Shown here one piece after another: positions 34,241 to 43,915 of a stretch of 64,000 nt of DNA. The stretch lies in the NCBI GenBank assembly GCA_963922535.1, contig CAWUIN010000001.1, positions 35,151-99,150 of the forward strand. Direction: 5' to 3'. Position 1 is the first letter of the stretch, and every line of letters starts with the position of its first letter. The notes beneath the pieces were generated by a model, which searched no databases, was not told the DNA's origin, and worked only from the letters and a program-made list of their open reading frames with translations. This DNA is from Tectiglobus sp963922535 (GTDB taxonomy: Bacteria; Pseudomonadota; Alphaproteobacteria; Rhizobiales; Hyphomicrobiaceae). The position numbers were made by a program, and so were the translations under genes.

Positions 34241-35675
34241 CCGCCTGCCACGTCAAAGGAAGTCGCCATACGCGCCAGGCATCGCGTGCCAGAAGCAGCC
34301 AGACTGGCACCCAGATGAGCCAGAGGATATAGCCGTTGAAGAGATCATAGCGCCCCAGGGCGGCAAAGTGAAAGGACATGTAATAGAGCGGAATCGTAAC
34401 CGTGATGGCAATCAGGCCTGACAGCGGCGCAAACGGCAGCATGATGAAAATCCAGGTGGCGTACCAGGGAAACTGTGCTGGGCTCAGAAGAAATTGCGCA
34501 CCGATAACCCATGCAGCGGCAATAACAAAATCCTGTGGCGTGGCGTACTGGGAGCGGGCGGCGATCAACGCAACCATCGCCACCGCACCAGCAAGACCGA
34601 GACGCACCATAACGCCTGTTGTCTCGCCGGCAAAACCAAAGGGCGAAACAAGCGTTTGGACCAGCGCGTTTAAATTCTGGAAAAGCGCGCTGTTGGTCTG
34701 CCAATACCTGGCAAAGGCGACAAAACCGGATGTTTCATCTATACCGCCGAGGTAGGGCGGGATGGCCCACGCTAGGCACAACGCCCCAAACGGTACGAGT
34801 GCCACCAGCAGTCGCAGTGGAGTTTGCAATAGCGGCCGCAGGAACAGCGGCAGCAGCATCACCGGCCACAACTTGGTGCCGATGGCCAGCGCCAGCGGCA
34901 GGAGTGCCGCGGAATAATACCGCCTGACACCAAGCCATAGCGCTGCGAGCACAATCGGCAGAAGGACGAACTCCATATGCGCGGAATTAATCAACTCCTT
35001 GGCAACGACTGGGTTCCACCAGTAAAAGGCAACCCAGAGCGGTGAACGCCCGCATGCATTGAGCAGCAAAAGCAACAAACTCAGTGTGATCAGCTCCGCG
35101 GCCAGGCCAAGCAGCCGCCAGGCCAGCAAACTCCAGGGCTCGATGACGTGTGCCAAGGCAAACCAGGCTTGCGCAACGGGTGGATAAATCGTTTTGAGAT
35201 GCGCGTGATTAACACGCTCGATCACCGCGTTCGATTGCAACGCGAGCTGCTTAAGCTCGTCAGGCGTCTGCGGCTTGTAAACCGAATCGGGCGCGTATGC
35301 ATAAGGGTTGAGGCCGTGCGCAGCGACACCGCCATCCCAGAGATAACGGTAAAAGTCATCTTCCAACGCTGGTGTGCTAAAGATCAGAATAGCGCGCATG
35401 CCGAGGCCAACGGCAACCACAAATGCCAGGAACCGGCGGCAGCGCTCCCAGCCGGCGGCATGAGCCGCGGGAATAAGACCTGCCAGCGCCGCAAAGACCG
35501 CCCCCGCTGCAACGCCGCCCAGCGCCAGCGTGGTCGCGGGCATGTCCTTCAATTCGTGCAGCCAGCTGAATTTATGCCCGTACACCGTCAGCAGACACGC
35601 AAGGCTCAGCAAAGTAAAAGCAACGGCACTCCAGCCAAACCTCAGCCAGATATGAGATGGGCGATATTTAAACAT
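34227..35675 (-). CDS. Polytopic membrane glycosyltransferase (GT87/DUF2029-like)
   Basis: About 482 residues from the ATG at 35675, which overlaps the previous stop (ATGTTTAA); a GTG at 35684 is an alternative. There are roughly ten to twelve hydrophobic segments. The first periplasmic loop has EDDFYRYLWDGGVAAHGLNP, where the acidic pair is the likely catalytic site in GT-C enzymes, followed by NHAHLKTIYPPVAQAWFALA. Such proteins use polyprenyl-phosphate sugars in the periplasm. The GT2 enzyme overlapping its end could supply that donor. Confidence 0.85.
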   Translation of the reverse strand: MFKYRPSHIWLRFGWSAVAFTLLSLACLLTVYGHKFSWLHELKDMPATTLALGGVAAGAVFAALAGLIPAAHAAGWERCRRFLAFVVAVGLGMRAILIFSTPALEDDFYRYLWDGGVAAHGLNPYAYAPDSVYKPQTPDELKQLALQSNAVIERVNHAHLKTIYPPVAQAWFALAHVIEPWSLLAWRLLGLAAELITLSLLLLLLNACGRSPLWVAFYWWNPVVAKELINSAHMEFVLLPIVLAALWLGVRRYYSAALLPLALAIGTKLWPVMLLPLFLRPLLQTPLRLLVALVPFGALCLAWAIPPYLGGIDETSGFVAFARYWQTNSALFQNLNALVQTLVSPFGFAGETTGVMVRLGLAGAVAMVALIAARSQYATPQDFVIAAAWVIGAQFLLSPAQFPWYATWIFIMLPFAPLSGLIAITVTIPLYYMSFHFAALGRYDLFNGYILWLIWVPVWLLLARDAWRVWRLPLTWQADARG

Positions 35676-36696
35676 AACGCCCACGCTCGAAATGACGCAA
35701 CAATGCCGCTGTCAAGATTGCTCCTGCGATCAGGCAGGCCAGATCGACGGTAACGCTGCGGAATTGTACTGTCAGCAGCGCCAGCAGAATAAGCGCCACG
35801 TTAAGGCCGAAAATACAGTTTGTGACGTCTGGCACGCGAAAGCCGTGCTGCACGGCAAGCTGATAGAAGTGTGAGCGATGGGCTTCGTGCAACTTTTCGC
35901 CACGGCGCCAGCGGCGATACAGAGTGATTGTCGCATCGAACAAATAGTACATCGGCAACAGCAAGGCAGCAGCAATGAAACCCTCACCTGCGATAACGAT
36001 CAGCATCCACCCCACCAGCGCACCAACCGGCAGACTGCCGACATCCCCCATAAAAACGTGTGCAACGTGCCGGTTGAATGGAGCAAAGCCAAGCAAAGCG
36101 CCAATCAAGCCAATCGCCACAACGCTGGTGAACGTTGTGGCCGGTGTCCCGGCCAAATTGTGAATGAGGACGATACCAGCAGAAATTGAAATCATTTCAA
36201 CCACTGTAATACCGTCAATACCATCCATGAAATTAGTCAGATTGATAAACCAGACCATGCCAACGGTCAGACCAAACACTTCCAGCCAACCAGGCAAAAA
36301 AACAAGAATTCGAAATTCATCAGGAATGGCTGAGACGACCAGGGCGGCTGCAACAAACTGCACAACCAGCCGCACCGTCACAGGAAGTGCATGGATATCG
36401 TCGACGGCACCGATGACTGCCAACAAAATCAGCACAACGGCCAGCATAATTGCCCAGCCTGGGGACGCTTCGTGCGAGCCGAAAATTGCAATACCAATTA
36501 ACAGTGCAACGATTGTCAGAACAATCGCCATTCCGCCACCCTGGGGAGTTGGCACCGTGTGGCTTGAGCGGGCATTGGGACGGGCAAGCGCATAACGTCG
36601 CAAAACCGGCATAGCGGCCTTAATCATAAGGGCCGTTGCCAGAGCTGCCGCAATGATCAGCAGCGCCCCACCGGCCATATTTAATCCCGTTGACAT
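35668..36696 (-). CDS. MraY/WecA-like sugar-phosphate transferase (glycosyltransferase family 4)
   Basis: 342 residues with about ten membrane segments. Family motifs are PTPQGGGMAIVL, the Asp pair in GAVDDIHALPVTVR, NLTNFMDGIDGI (catalytic N..DG.DG loop), VFMGDVGSLPVGALVG and the His-rich cytoplasmic loop HRSHFYQLAVQ. These enzymes load a sugar-1-phosphate onto undecaprenyl phosphate, starting a polysaccharide repeat. The HRSHFYQ loop favours the WecA/WbpL-like group over MraY. Confidence 0.93.
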   Translation of the reverse strand: MSTGLNMAGGALLIIAAALATALMIKAAMPVLRRYALARPNARSSHTVPTPQGGGMAIVLTIVALLIGIAIFGSHEASPGWAIMLAVVLILLAVIGAVDDIHALPVTVRLVVQFVAAALVVSAIPDEFRILVFLPGWLEVFGLTVGMVWFINLTNFMDGIDGITVVEMISISAGIVLIHNLAGTPATTFTSVVAIGLIGALLGFAPFNRHVAHVFMGDVGSLPVGALVGWMLIVIAGEGFIAAALLLPMYYLFDATITLYRRWRRGEKLHEAHRSHFYQLAVQHGFRVPDVTNCIFGLNVALILLALLTVQFRSVTVDLACLIAGAILTAALLRHFERGRYV

Positions 36697-36708
36697 ATTA
36701 TTTTTATT

Positions 36709-37851
36709 TCATGCTATTCCGAGTTGAGCGAGGACTGCGGCATTAATTTCCCGTGTATCGAACCTGCGTTCTGCCTTTGCACGGCTTGCGCGCCCCATGC
36801 TGGCAAGAAGATCGGGCCGGCGCAATAATAATTTCATTGCCGAATCCAGAGATTTGGTCTCGCCGGTTGCCACCAGAACACCATTAACCACCTCATCGAT
36901 TGCATCGCGCATGGCCGGAGTATCTTTTGCGATCAAAGGCCTGCCTGTTGCAAGTGCCGACATAAGAGGCGCCGGGTATGGCATACGCGTCGGGCCCAGC
37001 ACAATAATGTGCGCGGGTGCGATCACATCGATTTCGCGGTTTAGTGTATAAGTGCGGTATTCCAGCCACGGCTCGCCGCCCTGCTCATGGTCGACATCCG
37101 TTGCGTAACACGCACGGCGCGCCACGATGAATTTGAGGTTGCGCGAGGGGCTGAAGAGTTGTCGTGCCGTATCGGAAAATTCCTTTAGAAAACCAGGGTT
37201 ATCATTATCAAGCAGCGCAACAACCAGGTCACCTGAAGGCAGTTCCTGCATCTGCAGCGCCTCCAAATCGCAGCCGGGGCCGGGTGTGAGAACGACCTTA
37301 GATTTCTTCATGAGCGATTGATTCTGGCAAAACGCAGAATAAAGCCGCCAGTCGCTTGTAAAGATTGTTTCACAATGCGCCAGTTTGTATGGCAGTTCCC
37401 ACCTCCGCCACCACGGTCCTTCGTGCACGTCGATTTCATCGGCGGGCGTTATAAGGCAGGAGATTTTGGGGGAGCCAGCCGGACCGGCCAAGTTTCCGGA
37501 CATCGCCGGCAAAGCCGCAATACTGCATGCGATAATGGCGTCGGGCTGCCGGGCACAACAGAAGCTGGCTATGCTTGCGTGCGCCAGGCGCGATTTTAAT
37601 GGCGCACTATCGCCGGCACGAACCTCTATCGGCTGCAGAAGTGCGCCGTTTAATACGCCACCGTTTGCCCGTCCAGCTGGAAAGCCTGGCGCCAAACAGG
37701 AAACAACAAAACCGTGAGACAGCGCTGCGCGCACAAGAAGGCCGCAGTTTTCTTCCAGCGCTTGAGGCTTTTCAGCAACGATGGCAAGGTGTTTGCCATT
37801 GCCGATAACACGGATATCTGTCGTGGCAGTGGGACTGATCGGACGCTGCAT
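36709..37851 (-). CDS. Family 1/4-type glycosyltransferase (GT-B)
   Basis: 380 residues with a GT-B outline: HLAIVAEKPQALEENCGLLV at the N-terminus, and a C-terminal nucleotide-sugar half with RMPYPAPLMSALATGRPLIA, EVVNGVLVATGETKSLDSAM and LLASMGRASRAKAERRFD, typical of family 1/4 enzymes. The usual EGFG-type motif is replaced by MPYPAP, so the protein is divergent. It is first in the operon, 12 bp before the WecA-like gene. The acceptor is unknown. Confidence 0.82.
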   Translation of the reverse strand: MQRPISPTATTDIRVIGNGKHLAIVAEKPQALEENCGLLVRAALSHGFVVSCLAPGFPAGRANGGVLNGALLQPIEVRAGDSAPLKSRLAHASIASFCCARQPDAIIACSIAALPAMSGNLAGPAGSPKISCLITPADEIDVHEGPWWRRWELPYKLAHCETIFTSDWRLYSAFCQNQSLMKKSKVVLTPGPGCDLEALQMQELPSGDLVVALLDNDNPGFLKEFSDTARQLFSPSRNLKFIVARRACYATDVDHEQGGEPWLEYRTYTLNREIDVIAPAHIIVLGPTRMPYPAPLMSALATGRPLIAKDTPAMRDAIDEVVNGVLVATGETKSLDSAMKLLLRRPDLLASMGRASRAKAERRFDTREINAAVLAQLGIA

Positions 37852-38192
37852 GGTGGTTTTGTAGTTCTATTTTAGAATGATGCTGTGGAATTTTTTATAT
37901 AGGCACCTTTCATGCCAACGGTCCGTTTTAGCCTGTAAAAACCCAGTTGGACACGAGCATAAATGGCAAGAACCATTTAATATCAGCAGCATGGAAAAAT
38001 CCACTGCTATATTTCCCGTTCACTGTGAAGTGTGAAGGTGAAATCGCACTGCCCCTTGCACCGCAGGGCTGATATGCGTGGCCCGCCTACTTTATCGGCC
38101 TAAGACCTTTGAACGGTTTAGGCATCCGAATGCACGCAAAACAACCGGGTTTGCAGACTACCAGAGAGCTTTGACCGCCTGTTGACGTCGTT
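37852..38192. other. Intergenic region upstream of the glycan operon
   Basis: About 340 bp, AT-rich near the glycosyltransferase start (TTTTTTATATAGG at about 37890). No gene or repeat-family member seen. Probable promoter region of the 33.5-37.9 kb operon. Confidence 0.5.
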
Positions 38193-38690
38193 CTACGATG
38201 CCGTCTTGCATGGTCGATAGTCCGCGATAAATTGACGTTGCGCCGGCGTATCGGGGACGGAGAAGCCACGCGCCCGGCTGATCAGCGCGATCGCCTGCTC
38301 CGTGTCAAACCCCAGTTCACGCAGCACGCAACCAGACAGCATACCGGTGCGGCCGATGCCAGCACGGCAATGGATGACGAGCGAACGGCCCTGGCGCAAA
38401 TCATCCACGAGACGCCTGGTCAAATGGTTGAACGCTGCCGGCGGTGGCAGGCCGAAATCGCGTATCGGAAAGTGCACAAATTCAATGCCGTGACGCGCAC
38501 AGGAATCCGGTTCCTGTGCAAGATTTAGGCTTGTTAACTCTGTATCCGGCAGAAGACACACGAGTCTGACAACCTTAAGTCCAGCCAGTGCCGCCATCAC
38601 CTGCTGCAGTTCCTGAGGATCGGGCCGCGCCATTACATAAAGCTGACCGGCTGTCGCAAGAGGCACATGGCAAATCTGGTATTGCGACAT
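38193..38690 (-). CDS. Dual-specificity / tyrosine phosphatase-like protein
   Basis: 165 residues from the ATG at 38690 (a GTG precedes it by one codon). The P-loop is VIHCRAGIGRTGML, a perfect HCx5RTG signature with nucleophile Cys and Arg. The general acid is probably the Asp in FPIRDFGLPPP, and the WPD-like order fits cyclin-dependent-kinase-inhibitor-3-type phosphatases found in bacteria. It is cytoplasmic. It is 73 bp downstream of the ParA-like gene and in the same direction, so probably co-transcribed. Confidence 0.9.
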   Translation of the reverse strand: MSQYQICHVPLATAGQLYVMARPDPQELQQVMAALAGLKVVRLVCLLPDTELTSLNLAQEPDSCARHGIEFVHFPIRDFGLPPPAAFNHLTRRLVDDLRQGRSLVIHCRAGIGRTGMLSGCVLRELGFDTEQAIALISRARGFSVPDTPAQRQFIADYRPCKTAS

Positions 38691-38762
38691 CACAGACAGC
38701 CCCGCCTTTTTTCAGTTTTGCTCCTGAGCTGGCCCGACATTTTAAGTGATACAAGCCACCAG

Positions 38763-39647
38763 CTATTCGGCCGCATGTGGAATTGGCAGTGGCGAGGATG
38801 ATGTCGCGGCCACGGCGGACGGTTTGCCAATCAGTCGCGCCTGAAATTCATTCGTCACAGCCCGCAGAGCAGTCCCAACATTGCCAGCGTATTTCGTGAT
38901 GTACAGCCGTTTTTCGCTGGAAAAGAGCGCGGCTTTTTGCAAGTGTGGCGCCAGTGGGATCGTATTGTCGAAGCAATTGAGTTCCGGGTGGGAGCGCAAA
39001 TGATCCTGGATCACGGTATCGTCCGACGAAAAACGATCAACCATATTGATCACAACCCCGAGATGGTTTGCCAGGCCCATTTCTGGATTACGAGAACGGA
39101 AACGGCGGAGATACTCCAGACCGCTGACTGCCAGAAAATCGGGCTTGACCGGCACCAGGTGATACGTACACTCACGCAGCCAGGTTTCCGTCATCACTGA
39201 TATTCCGGGCGCGCAATCTACAATGACATAATCCACGTATTGCTTGGCAACTTCGAGAATGTTGCGCGCTGCCACCCGCGTTTGCGAAATTTTTCCTTGC
39301 GCAGCTATTTCGCGCTCCAGAAGCGGCAAATCCAGCTCCCCCGGCATAATATAGATGCCCTTAGTATCATCGACATCTGAAACATTGCTTAAAACATACT
39401 GGGGCCAGTCTACGTATTCATTGTCCAGAACGCTGCGTGCCATGTAACCGACCAGCGTCAGATCGTTTTGACGCCGCTCGTTCAGCTGGCTACCCATTAC
39501 CATCATAAGGCTAAGGCTCATCTGACCATCGGCATCAATGAGGAGTACGGACTTATTGTTATAATGGGCCAGTGTTTCAGCCAATGCCATTGTAAGGGTC
39601 GATTTGCCAACCCCGCCTTTCGCATTCATCACGACGATCGATGTCAT
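38763..39647 (-). CDS. ParA/MinD-superfamily ATPase
   Basis: About 294 residues from the ATG at 39647. The deviant Walker A is NAKGGVGKSTLTMALAE, with the signature Lys; switch II is VDYVIVDCAPGIS, and the A' motif is LLIDADGQMSLSL. In place of the usual DPQ, DADGQ is present. The C-terminal part (LGVVINMVDRFSSDDTV, then SEKRLYITKYAGNVGTALRAV) lacks an obvious amphipathic membrane-targeting helix. The genes around it are not parB or plasmid genes, so a chromosome-partition role is unlikely. Its partners are a Clp-N membrane protein upstream and a phosphatase downstream. Confidence 0.92.
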   Translation of the reverse strand: MTSIVVMNAKGGVGKSTLTMALAETLAHYNNKSVLLIDADGQMSLSLMMVMGSQLNERRQNDLTLVGYMARSVLDNEYVDWPQYVLSNVSDVDDTKGIYIMPGELDLPLLEREIAAQGKISQTRVAARNILEVAKQYVDYVIVDCAPGISVMTETWLRECTYHLVPVKPDFLAVSGLEYLRRFRSRNPEMGLANHLGVVINMVDRFSSDDTVIQDHLRSHPELNCFDNTIPLAPHLQKAALFSSEKRLYITKYAGNVGTALRAVTNEFQARLIGKPSAVAATSSSPLPIPHAAE

Positions 39648-39659
39648 AATCGTCCACAA

Positions 39660-40056
39660 CTCCGTTGACGGTGTTAACCGGTATTCTTAACCTATCAATA
39701 AAACAGCAATAGCAAAAAATGGCACAACTAATCCAGTCATATTTGAAGTATCATCGTGAAAGGAAGATGAAAAAATTCCGGATGAGGCATTCCACTCACC
39801 AGCCATGCCTAAATACATCACAAATTTACCGATGCATTTGTCATCTGGTATCTGTCAGAGGGGGTCTCACAACATTGTGTCGGAACCAGGCGTTATGATC
39901 AAATTTTAAAGTGTTCTTCTTGAGGATTTGCGCCTCTGCAGTACCGCCCCAATCGCTTATCCGGCTGATTTAAAAAACGACTAAAAAATAACAGCACACC
40001 ATCGCAGCATCTCCTCAGTTCCATTCACAGTTATCGGCCGACAGACCGATAGAAAA
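39660..40056. other. Intergenic region
   Basis: About 400 bp, AT-rich, between the Clp-N gene and the ParA-like gene. Nothing recognised. The gap is long enough for a separate promoter of the ParA-like gene. Confidence 0.45.
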
Positions 40057-41730
40057 CTAAAAAATGCCGCCTCCGCCGGTGCCGTTACGGATAATGATTG
40101 CGGCAACCCGCATAATATCTTCGCCGAATTTTGCAAGAAGCCCCCCGCAAACAGCGGCTGCGATCCAACCGGCCCAACGACCGAGCACTCTGGCATAATT
40201 TACTGAAATGCGAATGTCGAAAAGTTGATCCGGCAGTGCCGTCTGCGCCGCCAGACCGTCGCCCCCAACGGTGCGCGCCGCTACGATCAGCTGCAATGTG
40301 GCACGCCCTCCACGCTTTGGTGTTATTATCCAGCGCCAACTGGCAAATTCGTCAGCCATCGGGCTCAGCTGGTTTTCGATCCATTGGGTTTCCGGTGAAG
40401 ACGCCTCAATGAAAAAACCATTGTCCGGCGCCCGCATCCGTACGGACATGACCTTGGTAATGGCCGGTTCGTGACGCTGGGCGGGTTCACCGCCACGCAT
40501 GCTCACAGCCAGGTTTTGCAACTCCGATCGCGCAATACGCACCTCAACGGAATGGCTCATCCCCATGCGCATGCGCCGCGGAATATTTTCCAAAAGCTGG
40601 CCTGCACGGATAATACGAGTTGGCTTGCTGTCCTGACCTGGAACAACAGCGGGCAGTTTGTTCGCCTCAGCCCGGGCAGAGTAATGTGGATTATGATAAT
40701 CACGTGCATAACCACCTTGACCGTAAGCTTCAAATTGCCTGCCGACGTTCGGCCCATGAGGCTGTGGAGACGGCCCAGGCGGCTGAGGAGCAGGTGCAAG
40801 CCCGTGCGGCGGAGCATAAGGCTGCTCAGCGGACGGACGCCTCGACAGAGCCTCCGGAGGCGGTGGGCGACGCAATGGATCGCCTCCCAGACCGTAAGAA
40901 GACCTGGACGCTTGAAATGCTGCCGCTGGCTGTTGCGGAGCCGGCTGTGGGACACGCGCCTGCTGCTGCGGTGGCAGTGCTGCCCGGCGCTCAAAGGTGG
41001 CAAGTGTATCTGTTGTTGTCTTATCAGCCCCGCTCATCGGTTCTGCCATCGTATGGCCGCGTTGGGCTGCTGGATTTTGCTGATCTGCGCGCCCATAAGT
41101 TCCGCTCGCCATAGTACCGCCTGGATCTGGTGGTCCGGCCTGCCAGTGCTGCGCAGCATGGGAGGTTTGCCTCTGGGCCATCTGCCCGATCGGCATCTGG
41201 CCGGCAGAATGCGGAGCTACATAAGAATCTGTACGCGATGTGCCGGCATGAGCGCCTGTCTGACCATTGCCTTGCGCCGCCTGCAATGCATCGATCGCAG
41301 CCTGAAAGGTTAAACCCTGCGAACTCAGCATATTTGCAGCCGGAGTTTTGCCGTCGCCAATAATTGCTGCCAGAACGATGGCTCCGTTGACTGTGTCCCG
41401 ACGGCTTTTCTGTGCTGCGATAACGGCTGAATTCACGATACGTGCCGCCTCATTATCAAGCACAGGCTGTACTTTTTCTTGCGGACTGGCACGCTCCTGG
41501 ATCAAACTCAGGTATCCTGATACATCATTGTGCAGCCGGCTTTGGTCAATCGCACAGGCATTCAGGATTAACTCTGCTTCGGGATCTTCGTTGAGCGCAA
41601 GCAAAATATGTTCAATCGTGACTAGGCGATGCCTCTGCTCTGCCGCATACCTGCCAGCACGCTGCAGCGTCGCCCTGAGATTGGCCGACATTTCCACGCG
41701 ATTCCCGCTTTCAGGCACAGACTGCGACAT
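40057..41730 (-). CDS. Clp-N-domain protein with beta-rich domain and C-terminal membrane helix
   Basis: 557 residues. Two Clp_N repeats open it: LRATLQRAGRYAAEQRHRLV with TIEHILLALNEDPEAE, and ARIVNSAVIAAQKSRRDTV with GAIVLAAIIGDGKTPAANML. A long Pro/Gln/Ala-rich linker (about 155-345) follows. Then comes a probably beta-sandwich domain (about 370-510: NIPRRMRMGMSHSVEVRIAR, WRWIITPKRGGRATLQLIVA). One membrane helix (LGRWAGWIAAAVCGGLLAKF) is near the end. No AAA+ ATPase domain is present, so it is not ClpA/B. From memory, the MxxGxxxxVEVRI / W.W.I.P...G pattern recurs next to effector modules in bacterial conflict proteins. Confidence 0.85.
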   Translation of the reverse strand: MSQSVPESGNRVEMSANLRATLQRAGRYAAEQRHRLVTIEHILLALNEDPEAELILNACAIDQSRLHNDVSGYLSLIQERASPQEKVQPVLDNEAARIVNSAVIAAQKSRRDTVNGAIVLAAIIGDGKTPAANMLSSQGLTFQAAIDALQAAQGNGQTGAHAGTSRTDSYVAPHSAGQMPIGQMAQRQTSHAAQHWQAGPPDPGGTMASGTYGRADQQNPAAQRGHTMAEPMSGADKTTTDTLATFERRAALPPQQQARVPQPAPQQPAAAFQASRSSYGLGGDPLRRPPPPEALSRRPSAEQPYAPPHGLAPAPQPPGPSPQPHGPNVGRQFEAYGQGGYARDYHNPHYSARAEANKLPAVVPGQDSKPTRIIRAGQLLENIPRRMRMGMSHSVEVRIARSELQNLAVSMRGGEPAQRHEPAITKVMSVRMRAPDNGFFIEASSPETQWIENQLSPMADEFASWRWIITPKRGGRATLQLIVAARTVGGDGLAAQTALPDQLFDIRISVNYARVLGRWAGWIAAAVCGGLLAKFGEDIMRVAAIIIRNGTGGGGIF

Positions 41731-41997
41731 TAAAGCTCCAATTCGGATGTATCAGGCTGCAGAAATTCTTAACTAAGACGTGATCGGTTTTGTCATGGTA
41801 CGCGCCTAACCGAGCCACAATCAACTTTTATGTGCAATATCCTGATCATATAAAGAATATTAGCACTTCATTATTACATCTGATACGGCGACGTAACAGC
41901 CAATTGTGGGCGAATTCCGTTGCTGACAAACTACATCTGCGGTAATGCGGCCTGCAATCACAAAAATTGAACAAACAATTTCATGAAGGCCAAGAAT

Positions 41998-42933
41998 ATG
42001 AAGGCCACACGTACATCCGGTAATCCGATGCCCCATTCCACATCTGTTTTTCGCCCACACGACAAGGTGCGCGTACTCGCCGAAGCTTTACCTTACATGC
42101 TTGATTACGACAATAAAACCGTTGTTATCAAGTTTGGCGGCCACGCGATGGGTGAGGATGATCTTGCAAAGGCCTTTGCACAAGATATTGTGTACCTCAA
42201 ACAATCGGGCGTTAATCCGATTGTTGTACATGGCGGTGGCCCGCAGATTGCCAACGTGCTCAACAAATTTGCGATTAAATCTGAATTCGTCAACGGGCTG
42301 CGGGTTACCGATAAGCCGACCGTTGAAGTGGTGGAAATGGTACTGGCTGGAAAGATCAACAAAGAAATCGTCTCCGCCATCAACAGTCAAGGGGGAAACG
42401 CGGTCGGCATCTCCGGTAAGGATGCCAATCTTATGGTCGCCAGTCGTATTACGGAAATGCCCGACCCGGAATCCAACCTGATGAAGGCCGTTGACATTGG
42501 ATTTGTTGGCGATCCAGTAAAGGTTAATCCACATATTGTCGATGTGCTTTCCAAATCCGACCTCATTCCTGTTATCGCGCCAATTGGCGTCACACAAGCA
42601 GGTGAAACGTTGAACATCAATGCCGATACATTTGCCTCGGCGCTAGCATCGGAGATGGTGGCAAAACGTTTGCTGCTTTTAACGGATGTGCCTGGCGTGC
42701 TCGACAAGGAAAAGCAGCTCATTGCCGAGCTTAATGTGAAAAAAGCCAGAGAATTGATATGTGACGGTACGATTTCAGGCGGTATGATCCCGAAAATCGA
42801 AGGCTGCATCGAGGTCGTGGAAAAAGGTGTGGAAGCCGTCGTCATCATTGACGGACGGGTGCCGCACTGCGTTCTCCTGGAACTTTTTACCGATCATGGC
42901 GTGGGAACGATACTCCGCCGCAGCACGCCCTGA
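41998..42933 (+). CDS. argB: Acetylglutamate kinase
   Basis: About 311 residues from the ATG at 41998; a second ATG 15 bp upstream is also in frame, and both lie in a short direct repeat (ATGAAGGCCA). It phosphorylates N-acetylglutamate in arginine synthesis. Motifs are VVIKFGGHAMG, VVHGGGPQI, FVNGLRVTDKPTVEVVEMVLAGK, the ATP site NINADTFASALASE, LLLLTDVPGVLDK, and GGMIPKIEGC. The N-terminal helix before the kinase core (VRVLAEALPYMLDY) is the type linked to arginine inhibition and hexamer formation. Confidence 0.97.
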   Translation: MKATRTSGNPMPHSTSVFRPHDKVRVLAEALPYMLDYDNKTVVIKFGGHAMGEDDLAKAFAQDIVYLKQSGVNPIVVHGGGPQIANVLNKFAIKSEFVNGLRVTDKPTVEVVEMVLAGKINKEIVSAINSQGGNAVGISGKDANLMVASRITEMPDPESNLMKAVDIGFVGDPVKVNPHIVDVLSKSDLIPVIAPIGVTQAGETLNINADTFASALASEMVAKRLLLLTDVPGVLDKEKQLIAELNVKKARELICDGTISGGMIPKIEGCIEVVEKGVEAVVIIDGRVPHCVLLELFTDHGVGTILRRSTP

Positions 42934-43084
42934 TACGCCGCGCGCGCCAGCCAGGCCCGTTAACTTTCAGCATGGTAGCGTAAAATTCGCCATCGCCAGC
43001 TTTGCGCAGTACTGCCAACCATTCTGCCAACCGCCACAAGCCGCAAATTGGGGACATTTGTGGGCATGTTGAAGGTTTGAGTAT

Positions 43085-43726
43085 ATGATAGAATTTGCGT
43101 TTATGTCGTTTACGACGTTATTTGTTATCGTTGATCCGATTGGCCTTATTCCCATTTTCCTCTCTCTGACGTCGGAAATGACGTCTCATCAGCGTGCCCG
43201 TACCGCACTCTGGGCGACGGTCATGGCAGCAGGCATCCTTATTGGATCTGCAATTCTGGGCCAGAGACTGCTTGAATTGTTTGGAATTTCTCTTGCTGCA
43301 TTCCGGATTGCCGGCGGTATGATGTTGTTTTATACAGCTTTTGAGATGGTTTTTGAGAACCGTCAAAAGAGAAGGTCCGCAAGAGCTGATATCAAGGTAG
43401 ACGATGGACACATTAGGGAACTGGCAGCTTTTCCACTTGCAATTCCACTCCTTGCAGGCCCAGGAGCAATCACCGCGTGCATTCTTCTGGCTGGGCAACC
43501 GGGCGTTGGGCCATTGTCACTCTTTGTTTTGATTGTTGTTATCATGGTGATTTCTGCGCTTGCACTATTGGCGTTTATTGCAGCACAACCTTTAAACGCA
43601 TACCTTGGAGAGACAGGAAAAATTCTGCTCACCAGATTGCTGGGAGTGTTGCTTGCAGCGCTTGCGGTGCAGTTCGTGGTTGATGGTGTGATTGACACAA
43701 TAAAAATGCGTCTTCCCGGCAGTTGA
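43085..43726 (+). CDS. MarC family inner-membrane protein
   Basis: 213 residues with six hydrophobic segments: FMSFTTLFVIVDPIGLIPIF, LWATVMAAGILIGSAILG, ISLAAFRIAGGMMLFYTAFE, FPLAIPLLAGPGAITACILL, LFVLIVVIMVISALALLAFI and LLGVLLAALAVQFVVDGV. The DPIGLIPIF and FPLAIPLLAGPGAIT motifs define MarC/UPF0056. Transport function is unproven for the family. It stands alone between argB and ribF. Confidence 0.94.
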   Translation: MIEFAFMSFTTLFVIVDPIGLIPIFLSLTSEMTSHQRARTALWATVMAAGILIGSAILGQRLLELFGISLAAFRIAGGMMLFYTAFEMVFENRQKRRSARADIKVDDGHIRELAAFPLAIPLLAGPGAITACILLAGQPGVGPLSLFVLIVVIMVISALALLAFIAAQPLNAYLGETGKILLTRLLGVLLAALAVQFVVDGVIDTIKMRLPGS

Positions 43727-43915
43727 ACCCGCAATCTGCCGCGCCGTCTGAAATTACGTCATTGTACAGAAATGATCTGCAGTCAAAGGGGAATAAGTTA
43801 TAACCCGGCATAGTTTCAAAGATGGCGATATTTCAGACGAACACACTGCCATACAACGGCAGCTCAGCAGGCGCCTTGAAATGAGTTGCAAGATGAAAAC
43901 CAGGATTGATATATA

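Noticed and set aside
40471..41313. A 280-codon plus-strand frame
   Set aside because: It covers the Pro/Gln linker of the Clp-N-domain gene in antisense; low-complexity coding DNA often leaves the other strand open.
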